Part shown: positions 55,168 through 64,000 of the stretch, one piece after another
Layout: each line of letters opens with the position of its first letter
Position numbering within the stretch: the first letter of the stretch is position 1
Assembly: GCA_039583875.1 (NCBI GenBank)
Contig: CM077162.1
Location: 112,932,589-112,996,588 of the forward strand
Direction: 5' to 3'
DNA length: 64,000 bases
Source: Platanthera guangdongensis
Lineage: Eukaryota > Streptophyta > Magnoliopsida > Asparagales > Orchidaceae
Program-made: the position numbers and the translations under genes
Notes under the pieces: generated by a model
The model's database searches: none
What the model saw: only the letters and a program-made list of their open reading frames with translations
Told to the model about the DNA's origin: nothing

Positions 55168-55368
55168 ATGGCCGCCCAGGAGAACGTCCCCCCGACCTCC
55201 GCTTATAAGAAGCGTGCCGCGTTCGCCATCGTCGGCTCCCCCCTCAAGAGCCACCGTCGCCCACTCGTCGAGCTTCCCCTTCTCTTCAACATCGCGCAGA
55301 AGCAGCAACCATTAATCAGGAGGAGGCCGTCGTCAGCAAAGGAAGAAAAAATAGGTCGACGATGGTGA
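55168..55368 (+). CDS. Conserved 66-codon frame of B LTR, copy 2
   Basis: Same length, start context and stop as copy 1 at 43311. It differs at several residues (for example [13 protein letters not shown]), and no stop has arisen. Both copies descend from one LTR, so the open frame may only reflect limited time. Unrecognised product. Confidence 0.4.
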   Translation: MAAQENVPPTSAYKKRAAFAIVGSPLKSHRRPLVELPLLFNIAQKQQPLIRRRPSSAKEEKIGRRW

Positions 55369-55757
55369 AGTTTCTAAAGCCCGACAAGGTTGTCATCGTC
55401 CTCAACGGGCGATTTGCCGGCCGGAAGGCGGTCATAGTCTGGTCATTCGATGAGGGCATGCGAGATCGCCCGTACGACTATTGCCTCGTCACCGGCATCG
55501 CCAAGTACCCGAAGAAGGTCATTCGCAAGGATTCCGCGAAGAAGATGGCGAAGAAATCGAGGGTGAAGGCCTTCCTCGAGCTCGTCAATTACACACACAT
55601 CATGCCCACTTGATACACCCTCGACATTATTCTGGAGGATGTCGTCACTCTTGATTCACTACAGTCTCGGGACAAGAATATCACGGCCAGCAAAGAAACC
55701 AAGGAGCGCTTCAAATCAGGGAAGAACAGGTGGTTCTTCACGAAGCTCAGGTTTTAG
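55362..55757 (+). pseudogene. RPL27: Captured ribosomal protein eL27 (RPL27), copy 2, nearly full length
   Basis: 132 codons from ATG 55362 to TAG 55757, no intron. Motifs: [36 protein letters not shown], and the C-terminal [13 protein letters not shown] that ends eL27. The single in-frame TGA at 55611-55613 sits where eL27 has a conserved Arg (MPT-R-YTLD); a CGA to TGA change explains it. The same TGA is in copy 1, so the gene was already dead before this element last transposed. An aaaccctagg telo-box-like element, common in plant ribosomal protein promoters, lies upstream at 55137. Confidence 0.95.
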
Positions 55758-56994
55758 GCATAAGGTGTTGAACGGGTAAAGCTATCGTTGGAGCATAAGA
55801 GCCTTGGGCCTCAAGTTTGGCCAACCAAGAAGAAGGAGGGATCTTGAGTGGTCTTCTTGGAGCTCGAACCGTTGCGTCATCAATGTGTGGACGACAACAA
55901 CGCTCCCTAGAAGCCGAGCCTCTTGCGAGATGTTCGGTTGCGGCTCCGCCAAACACGCGTCAAGGGTAACGAAGTTTCTTCTCGGGCAGGTGAAGCCCTC
56001 AATTATCATATTTGCATGGAAGCCCCTCTCCACCAACGAGTGGGGGGAAGCGGGCTTTCCGACGGGTCGATGTGCACATCCCCGCAGCTGGTTGAATTTA
56101 GTATCCGGAAGCGTGAGTACGGGTTTAGGCATGCTGTGTGAAGCCCATCCGGATGTGTAAGCCGGATTGGTGATGTTCTGGGGTTCCCGGAGAAGACTCC
56201 GAGAAAGTTGTATATTATCTATTTGTAGGGAATGCGCACCATAGCCCCGAAAAAGGGGTGCGTGCAATATATTTGGCCAGCTTATGTTAGCCGATGGTTG
56301 TTCAGCTGGTAGTCGCTTATCGAGACGTTGGCGTACAGGTGTTGCAGTACCAAGCGGGGAGTAGCGGGCTTAAGCCCAAGCTTGTGTCGGCCCTCGAAGG
56401 CCTATTTTTACTTATGTTGCCGGCCTGCGCGCCGAAATATGGAATTTATATTCCTGTAATTTAAATATCTGTGATGCTCTGTGTATGTGTAGTTTTCTTC
56501 TTCTGTCTTAGGTGAGTGGTGTGCTCATGAACCGCTCACCCCGTGGGGACCCCGAGGTAAAGTTACCGGGAAGCCCTTGAGGGCCCGCTCTTAGCCTTTC
56601 AGGACAGCGGAGTTACGTTGTTGGCGGCCTAATTGGGGCAGCGTGTCGTAGAATTGCTCGGAGAGATTGATCCATTAGTAGGGCGGGTGAGGAGCATTTT
56701 CTATAGACCCGAGGAGGCACCTCTAGTCAGGAGAGAGTTGGTCTTGAGATTCTCCTTCGAAGTTCCGGTCGGCCAAGAGAGCCCTCCGAAGGTGCCTCAG
56801 CTCAGCCTTTGGTTTGGGAGGGGAAGAGTTTGCTAGTCTTCCGGGTATGCGGTGGGACCTCCATGCTGAGACCTTGGGTCTGTCCCTTGTGTTCCTAGTC
56901 TTGTGCCTAGATCGTTCGCTTGAGGGTAGTAGGCGCGCGGTCACCCCTTCCCTGAGGGCGAACTCCATAGGAGACTGAGATTTCAGTTTCAACA

Positions 56995-57929
56995 CCATTG
57001 TTAAAGCGTGGTTTTAGCTCTTAGGTTTTCTATGTGGCTGGGTTTTAGCCTGTTTGCAAGATTCCCTAGCGAGCCGGGTCTGTTTTGGTGACTCGACGGA
57101 GCCTCTTTGGAAATGCATGTGTTTTGGCTTAGGGAGGTATTTGCCCGAGTTTGTGTTGTCAGATTTCGATTTCGACTTTGCCATTGGATTTGTAGCGTCA
57201 GTATTTAGTTACGGAGTGATTTTCGTAGAAATCTGTTTTGGCGCGAATTTTGGGTCGTTTGGACCATTATTTAATAATAAACTATTATTGTAATATATTT
57301 ATATTTATAAGTATAAATAGTTTGGTGAATAGACAAAACCCTATTCATTATCTTCTTCCTGAAGCCATCTGCCTGTTTTGCTTAAGGGGAAGGCGACGGT
57401 CTTTGGAGAGCCTTCAGACGTCGATTTTAGGAGCTCCGATGCTCGAAATCATCGTCAGAGAGTAGATTCGGTTAGCTCTCACCAAGATCTACATTTCTAC
57501 GGTAAGTTTTTCCCATTTTGTGGAGTTTTAGTCGTTACGGTTTACAGTTTTAACCTTTTTCCTCTCGAAAAGTTTCAGGTTTTCCTGCTTAGGAGTTTAT
57601 GCTGCCAGATCTGTGAGGTGGAGTGCTGGTTCGGCAAGGTTTGAGGCAAGTGGTGATTTTTCCCCCTTGCTTATTCTTTGCTTCCTATTATCCTGCTTCT
57701 TTCACTGTACAAAAATTGAGATTTGGGTAGGTTTCCCCCTTGTCGGATTTTCTTGTCTACTTTAGGCTGTGTATTACTTAGTATAATAGTAAAAAAAATT
57801 GTTGTTGTTTGTTCTTCCCCCTTACCGTGTTGTTGTAGAGCCTTCCTCCTGTGTATGGGCTCTTGTTTTGCCTACCCCTCCCTTTCCTTTTTTTATGGAT
57901 TTTATTTTGGGTCTAAGCTTGAGTTTAGG
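56995..57929 (+). other. Unassigned promoter-like segment
   Basis: No long reading frame and no element assigned. A tataagtataaatag box near 57305-57320 is followed by acaaaaccctattcattatc and a splice-donor-like ctacggtaagttttt at 57499. This resembles the R/U5 end of a Ty3 LTR or the 5' end of a plant gene whose body is missing. It is the sequence into which element B inserted on its right side. Confidence 0.4.
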
Positions 57930-60544
57930 TTAAAAGAGTTGAGTGAGTGTCATATCAAAGTTCTTGTTTACAAGGTAGCTAGCCACCTAGAGGGGGGGGG
58001 GGGGGGTTAATAGGTTTATCTATATCTTTTGTTTTCTCTTTTTGATTCTTCTTGAGTTACTATGTGATTTAAATCTTTTTATTTACCTACAAACAAAAGC
58101 ACACACAAAAAACCACACAAGTTGTTGGATCCCTAGTTTGGATTTGGGCTAGGTTCACTAATTAGGATGAGTTTGACCCACATTATATATCCAGGGTCAA
58201 GTCTATGAGTCCTAGAGTTTAGGCTAGTCATTAGGTTCAACCTTCATGGACCAGCCAGCAGAGGACTTCAGTAGACTCAGACTTAGAAGAATTCAGAGTT
58301 CAAAATTATCAGTTCGAAATTCTTCGAACTTAGCTCGATGATCGTTGATCTCAGATCGACAAACTCAGAGTTATTTTTCTGAGTTGAGCTCAACGATATT
58401 CAAGATCAGGTCAACGATCTCTTCATTCAGACAGATTCTCTGCACGACGAACTTAGAGCGTAGATTTGACAAGTTATTTCCAGAATGCAGTTCCCTGAGC
58501 TCAGGTCGACGAACAGGAATTATCAGCTCGACAAACTTGGAACTCCAGTCGACGAATTTTGTTCAGAGCTCGACGAATTCTATCCCGAGCCAGACTTAGA
58601 AGTTTTCCTTATTTCGGTCCTTATTTATTATATTATTTAGCAGTGATTTCCTGAGTAATTAATGCTCATATTCTCCTGAATATAGCCGTTATTGGCAACA
58701 TTAATTATTGTCTTCATCAGGGTTAATTACTTGCTTATTTTAATGAGATAGTTGGGGAAACTCATTAAGAATATTTTCCAGCCGTTTCATTCTTCAGAAT
58801 TAGTCAGCAATTAATGCTTGTAATTCAAAAATTAAAGAGGAGAATTCGACAGCAGAATATATAAGAGAGAATTTTCTTTTACAAGAGAACATATATACAA
58901 CACATAGGTGATACAAGCAAGCAAGAAAATCAAAAAGGACACACAGTGATATACAGAGAAGAGATACAAAAATATACTGAAGAATATATGCTTCTTCTCT
59001 ATGCTGAAAACATTCTGTTTTCTCCTTGTTCTTTCTGAATACTAAAGAATAACAACCATCAAATATCAAGAATCTTCTTCTACTTCTACTCCAGGAATAT
59101 TCAAGGACAATAACTTTAAATCAGTTAGAAGTTTCTGGATCTCTTCAAGACAAGGCTGAAGACCTACACCCTGAGCAAGGCTCCAAGCTTTTTGAACCAT
59201 TCATTACTTCAGAAGGAGCTTTGACAACAAAAATCCACAAGTCTTCTCTGTTGTATAGAGAGAAGAGAAGTCACTATTAACTCTCTCAACCTCATGTACA
59301 AAGGGTTTAGTAACTCTCTTCAAAAGTTTATTCTTGGTTTTTGGGCACCTGATCAAAAGCCTAAAGGGTTGTGAGATCTCTCTGTAAATAGATCTTATGG
59401 TGGCAGTCACATGATCAAAATCCTGATAGTGGATTCCTACCAGGGTGGTAGAAGAGTGGATGTACCCAGTTTGGGGAACCACTATAAAATTCTTGTGTTG
59501 TCTGTGTGTGATCATTCCTTCTTATTCTTGCTGTGCTATGATAGATTAGCTTAGACTGTTTCCATTTTCTGTTACTATTATTGTGTAATGACTCCATCCG
59601 TTCATATAGTATATAATAGAAGGTCCGACCGGGGCCCCACACCATATACCACAAAACAGGCGGCGAAGCCACGAAGTGATACCAGAGTTGCGAATTCTAA
59701 CTCATAGCATTCTAGCGGAAGCTTGTAACACGAAGCTGAACTCCAAACATGAATATACACAACATAAATATCTACTTTGATATAGAAACAGGAATGTTCA
59801 ACGAATACAAAGTCAGTTGGCCTTATGGCCTTACAAGTCCTGTTACAATAGTGGCTCCCAAACATTGGCGTGCAGGCCGGCCATATATAAACAAAACATA
59901 GCATTTTAAGTTTAGCCTTCAAGGGATAGTAGCAGCAGCAACAATAAGGACTTCAACCTTTATGTGTCCTGCTTGGTTCTCCAGCACCTGCAAAGGGACA
60001 GTCCACCCAACGGTGGCAAACAAGGCAACGATCAGCATTCAGCTGACCAAATTATAATGACCCTACCCTTTCCCAGGGCAGTGGCATTCCTTCCCTGCAG
60101 GTATATCAATTCATATGCATATATATTCATCACATATTATGCACTTATGCACAAACATTCCATCACAACCGTCAGCCATGCGGCCCAACGATCAGTGCAC
60201 TCAGGGCACATTCTTGGTGTACCGGCGAACCAGGGTCCCACCACTGTATCAAGGCCGAAACACAACGGTAAATGTTTAGTATTTACTCCATGGCGTGCAG
60301 CCGGAGATTTTAGTCTTAATGACCCAGGATTGGCCCGTAGCCCCCCCACGGTGTCGTGGCGCACATGCCTAAGACTCTCGCTATGCGCTCTAAAAGACCG
60401 CACTTTCAGGTCTCACGTCGGACAGACATAACGCAGGTTAGATCATCCACCCCCCGTTGCTCAAGTCGTCTTACCATCACCGAGTACAGCATACTCGCGG
60501 CTAAAAAGGCACGGGTCGGTTTCACCTTACCTGTTTGGCATAAA

Positions 60545-61015
60545 TCCAGGGTGTTTTCCTGGGCACCCCAGTACTTGCTGTTACTACCCTTTACAAACAC
60601 CACCCATTAAGTATCACAAGCATCAGAGGGTCTTTCCTGGACTTCCGTACCAGTACTTCCTGCTACTACCCTTCACAGATATAACCTAGCAAATAACACA
60701 AGTATCAAGGGTATTTTCCTGGATCTCAAATCCAGTACTTCCTGCTACTACCCTTCACAGGTACAACCCATGAACACCAAACATTACAAGGGTATTTCCT
60801 GGACTTCCAATCTAGTACTTCCTGCTACTACACTTCACAGGTATAACTTAGTCAGCATCACAAGCATCAAGGGTATTTTCCTGACTTACCACGCCAGTAC
60901 TTCCTGTTACTACCCTTCATACGTACAACCCATTCATCACAAACATTATATGGGTATTTTCCTGTACTACCACTCCAGTACTTCATGTTACTTCCCTTTC
61001 ACAGGTTTAACCCAA
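60545..61015. repeat. Tandem repeat in solo LTR, about 6 units
   Basis: Units of about 75-90 bp with gggtattttcctggac, ccagtacttcctgctac and tacccttcacaggtacaacc. The G LTR has about three. Confidence 0.9.
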
Positions 61016-61569
61016 CGACTCCTAAACTACATGTTTCATCACGGAGTCTTCTCCGATGCGTATATGCAACATAGCCAATCCAGACCAACCTGTCCAGATG
61101 GGCTTCACACAACATGCCTATTCCGTACTCCATTTCCGGATCTATATGTCAAATTAGTGGGGATTCCAAGAATCAACCCAAGGGACTCCCGTAACAAGCC
61201 ACCCTCTGGTGGGGGAATCCTATGCATATGCCAAAAAGGAAGCCTTCACATGGCTAAGAAGAAAGATCGTTACCCTTGAATATCGCTTCAGAGCCATGGA
61301 CTTTTAGCCGGCTGGAAATGATCGCAGCGGCTTTGCCTCCACAATGCTAGCCTTGGATCTCGAAATGGAACTCCGCAGATCCACCGTTGGCCGGCTCTCC
61401 TCCTCCTCCTCCTTCTTCCTCTCTCTCTAGGATTGTAGAGAGATGATGGAGAAGATTAGAATGAGAATTCTCATCTTGTTTTTCGGCCTTAAGGAAGCAG
61501 GGAGGAGCCAGAGCCATTAGATCCCAGCTGAGAAAATGGACGGTCACGATTTTGCCACGAAAGGCTGAA

Positions 61570-62115
61570 TGTTGCCTGACACGGCCTGTGACACGCTCGT
61601 GTCACAGGTCGTGTGCCTTAAGCGGCACATAACCGACTCATCCAGACCAGTACACAGCCATATGACATGCCCGTATCACGGGTCGTGTCACCTGACACGC
61701 CTTCAGACATGCCCGTGTCTGTGGCCGTGTACTTCAGCTACACAAAACCAAATCAACCCGAGTGGGACACGACCAGTGACACGCCCGTGTCACAGGCCAT
61801 GTACCCCAAGACACGACTGTGTATTGCCCGTGTTCATTAGGCCTCAAATGCCCTGGGCATGTCCCGTAAAGGACATAGCCTGTGACACACCCATGTCATA
61901 GGCCGTGTGCCCATACACGGCAGCAGACACGCCTCCAGCTTAACTTCGTCGAACAAAGTTCGTTGAGCAGAGGAAGACACGGCCTCTGACACACCCGTGT
62001 CAGTGGGCATGTGCCCTCATTTTTGGCAAAACGGATTTTCGTCGAACACTCGCCGACTGCTCACCCGAGCAGGACACGTACTAGGACACGCCCGTGTCCT
62101 AGACCGTGTCATAAA
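61570..62115. repeat. GACACG-CGTGTC palindromes, solo LTR
   Basis: About ten near-palindromes such as ggcctgtgacacgctcgtgt and gacacgcccgtgtcacagg spaced over 550 bp. Confidence 0.9.
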
Positions 62116-62256
62116 ACTTTTCCCAATCCTGGGATTTGGGGTGTTACATATTGATATCACCTATTTTACTCTGATAAATTCTAAAACAGCTAAAAGTTTT
62201 AAGTTACTCTATTCACCCCCCACTAGAGTAATCAGATCTATCCCCTATCTTTTAAT

Positions 62257-62268
62257 TGGTATCAGAGC
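62257..62268 (+). other. Primer-binding site of Sirevirus I
   Basis: tggtatcagagc, complementary to initiator-Met tRNA, about 95 bp before the gag ATG. Confidence 0.95.
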
Positions 62269-62361
62269 ATGCTCCTTTGGTTTCTCAAGCTAACACTTTA
62301 ACCAACAAATCCTTTATAGATCTAATTTCTTTTTCCTTAGTTATTTTGGTTATTTCATTTC

Positions 62362-64000
62362 ATGGCACAGAACAAGAATTATGCAAGCATCAGACCTTCA
62401 GTTTGCAATCTGAATAAGTTTGCTATTTGGAAGGAAAGAATTAAACTATATATGAATTCTATTAATGAAGATTTTTTCAATGTTATTTTGACAGGACCAC
62501 CAGTTCCGAAGACTACATCTACTTCTACTTCTAGTACACATGCTGTTTCACCACCTGAGTGGACATATGCTCAAAGGAAGGCCAAGATAACTGATATCAA
62601 GGCCATGAATATTTTGGCTCAAACAATATCTGATGACATCTTCCAGAGAGTGGTAGAGTGCACATCAGCCAAAGCTATCTGGGATTCTCTTAACCAAATG
62701 GTTGCTGGTTCTGCTGATGAGAGAAAGGATAGGAGATCAAATCTCATCTCACAATATGAGAACTTTAAGAAAGATCAGTCAGAGTTTGTGAGTGACATGT
62801 ACAACAGACTAATCTCAATCATCAATGAGCTGAAGTATCTGGACAAGGACATCACCCTCACAGAGGTCAATGATAAAATTCTCATGTGCTTCCCCACCTC
62901 ATGGGATTCCAAAATCTGGCCAATCAAGGAGGCCAGAAGTCTAAATGAGATTTCCACTAAATCTCTTCTTGGAAAGCTCAAGTCCTATGAGCAACTAATA
63001 AAGACAAGAGAAGCTGCAGAGCAGAAGACTCCTTCAACAGCAAGAAAGGAGCAAAGCATAACATTCATGGAATTTGAAGAATCAGAAGCTCCAACAGCTA
63101 ATGAAGAACTTCTAAGTCTCTTAGCCAAGAGATTTTATAAGATGGCAGAGAAGGATTTCAGAAGAAAGCCATCTAGACAAGATGACAAGCCAAGGTATGA
63201 CAAGACCCCAACTAAAGAAGTTGTTTGCTTTGGTTACAAGAAGTCAGGACACTTTAATATCAGAGTGTCCACAGAACTAAAAGAAGGAGAGAAGAAGAGA
63301 AAAGGAACCCAGGAAGCAGCACTACAGCAAGCCCTCCTCCAGCAAGCATAAAAGGAAGGAGAAAGGCTTTGTGGCTGAAACTTGGAGTGAAACTAAAGAT
63401 GAATCTTCATCTTCTAGCTCCAGTGAAAATGAAGAAGAGGCTAAAGCAAAGGAGATTTGCTTGATGGCCATTGATGCATCAAGCAGCCTATCTGAAGCTG
63501 AGCAATCGGACAGTGAAGAACCTCTATCTAAAGAGGATCAGGTACTGTCTTCCTTTGATTTCGATTTAAAAAATTTTAGAACTGAATTTAAATCTTTATG
63601 CATTGATTTAATTAATTCTGAAAAAGAGATTAAACAACTTAGAGAAAAATTGACTGAACAAGAAAACTTGCTTTCTGAAAATATCAAATTAAAAGATGAA
63701 TTAACCCTAGCTAATGAACAAATCATCACATTAAAAACTGAATTAACTGAGGCCAGGCAACTTGAAGAATCCTTAAATGGGAGAAGTATCAAGCTGATGG
63801 ACATCACAAGCATAGCGAATGCCAGGCTTAATAGCAAGCTGGGCTTAGGTGCTTCATCAAGCCAACCCCTACTGATTCAGAACAATATTTTAACAACTCC
63901 AATAAAATTTGTTTCAGAAAAGGGCAAGGAAAAGATAGATGATAATAATGTTAAACAAACAGAATTAAAACAAAAGAATAAGAAAAAGAGAAAGAATAAG
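62362..64000 (+). pseudogene. Sirevirus I gag, frameshift in the zinc knuckle, runs off the window
   Basis: ATG 62362 (MAQNKNYASIRPSVCNLNKF) opens a copia gag with the helical domain (FAIWKERIKLYM, KAIWDSLNQMV, LISQYENFK). The frame reaches CFGYKKSGHFN near 63225, where the second knuckle cysteine is Tyr. A single-base shift near 63258 removes the last cysteine from this frame, which stops at 63349-63351. The original frame resumes after a TAA in the shifted phase, with an acidic Ser-rich segment (TWSETKDESSSSSS) and a long coiled coil (KEIKQLREKLTEQENLL) up to the Lys-rich window edge. Pol would lie to the right. Confidence 0.88.

Larger units (their letters stand above)
54854..56994 (+). 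mobile_element. Element B 3' LTR (eL27-carrying)
   Basis: 2141 bp, from tgtacaacccc to gtttcaaca. Order: a GC-rich start, TA/TG microsatellite, the 66-codon frame, eL27, then 1.2 kb shared with B1. With the 5' LTR it delimits an element of about 2.4 kb interior and no gag or pol, that is, a non-autonomous element. Confidence 0.9.
59584..62148 (-). mobile_element. Solo LTR of the chromovirus G family
   Basis: Starts tgtaatgact and ends gggtgttaca, so the termini are inverted TGTAA/TTACA. The 5-bp duplication tattg lies at 59579-59583 and 62149-62153. At 2565 bp it is complete and gives the full length of the LTR seen in pieces at 3235-5038 and 10380-10585. It arose by recombination between two LTRs of an element inserted in the Sirevirus I LTR. 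Confidence 0.95.
57930..62256 (+). mobile_element. Sirevirus I 5' LTR, interrupted by a solo LTR
   Basis: The right end is fixed by the initiator-Met primer site at 62257. The left end is approximate: the cacctagaggggggggg..ttaatagg block at 57970-58010 and the inverted ctattcaccccccactagag at 62207-62227 are typical Sirevirus LTR features. An exact 8-bp inverted pair ttaaaaga/tcttttaa lies at 57930-57937 and 62248-62255, though the usual TG..CA ends are not obvious. Cgacgaa-type motifs cluster at 58300-58610, and the ccaaactgggtacatcc block at 59455-59485 matches the C LTR. The second LTR is outside the window. Confidence 0.6.

Noticed and set aside
54835..55308. 157-residue minus-strand frame with a His-Thr run in the B LTR
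   Set aside because: The run is the TG microsatellite and the rest is the complement of the LTR; no support.
59677..59689. Sequence tgatacca followed by tgcgaa as primer site and LTR start of a minus-strand element
   Set aside because: The exact tattg duplication at 59579-59583 and 62149-62153 and the TGTAA/TTACA termini place the LTR border at 59584, so this match is internal chance.

Overview
This window is plant nuclear DNA made almost entirely of nested LTR retrotransposons. The plant assignment rests on Ty1/copia elements primed by initiator-Met tRNA, Sirevirus-type gag, Ty3 chromoviruses, Ty3 Tat-lineage elements with antisense genes, and a plant-type eL27 ribosomal protein relic. I cannot name the species. 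I found no intact single-copy host gene, no rRNA or tRNA gene and no CRISPR array.

Layout. 1-3234 is the 3' end of element B1 (minisatellite, an unidentified coding relic, polypurine tract, 3' LTR). B1 sits inside the LTR of an old minus-strand chromovirus, element G, whose remains are at 3235-5038, 10380-13148 and 20200-20963. G is interrupted by copia element A (5039-10379, target duplication gtcga) and by H (13149-20199, target duplication acgtg). H is a long non-autonomous element whose only recognisable coding capacity is a small protein with two CCHC knuckles. G then stops at element F (20964-30581, plus strand), a Tat-lineage element with an intact 1387-codon pol reading frame and a spliced antisense gene that is cut off at a poly-G run (30582-30599). 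Beyond the run lies element D (30691-43001, minus strand), another Tat element, with an extra copy of its own 5' leader outside its left LTR. D carries two tandem antisense genes with TATA boxes, introns and AATAAA signals, plus a dimeric minisatellite.

43002-56994 is element B, a plus-strand non-autonomous relative of D. It has the same LTR termini, primer-site region, polypurine context and minisatellite, but no gag or pol. Its two LTRs carry a captured, nearly full-length ribosomal protein eL27 coding sequence. Its 5' LTR is split by Sirevirus C (43807-51945, minus strand). 56995-57929 is unassigned and promoter-like. From about 57930 to the window end is a second Sirevirus, element I (plus strand), whose 5' LTR contains a solo LTR of the G family (59584-62148, target duplication tattg).

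How the parts relate. D-type autonomous elements probably supplied proteins for B-type elements, and a pol-bearing relative must have mobilised H. Relative age from lesions and by-eye LTR comparison: G and B are oldest (B LTRs differ by roughly 7 percent over the eL27 part), while A, C, D and H are younger (about 1 percent). The most notable items are the eL27-carrying LTRs, the antisense gene cassettes with their own promoters and introns, the unidentified coding relic at 960-1500, the two-knuckle protein of H, and the poly-G chimeric junction.
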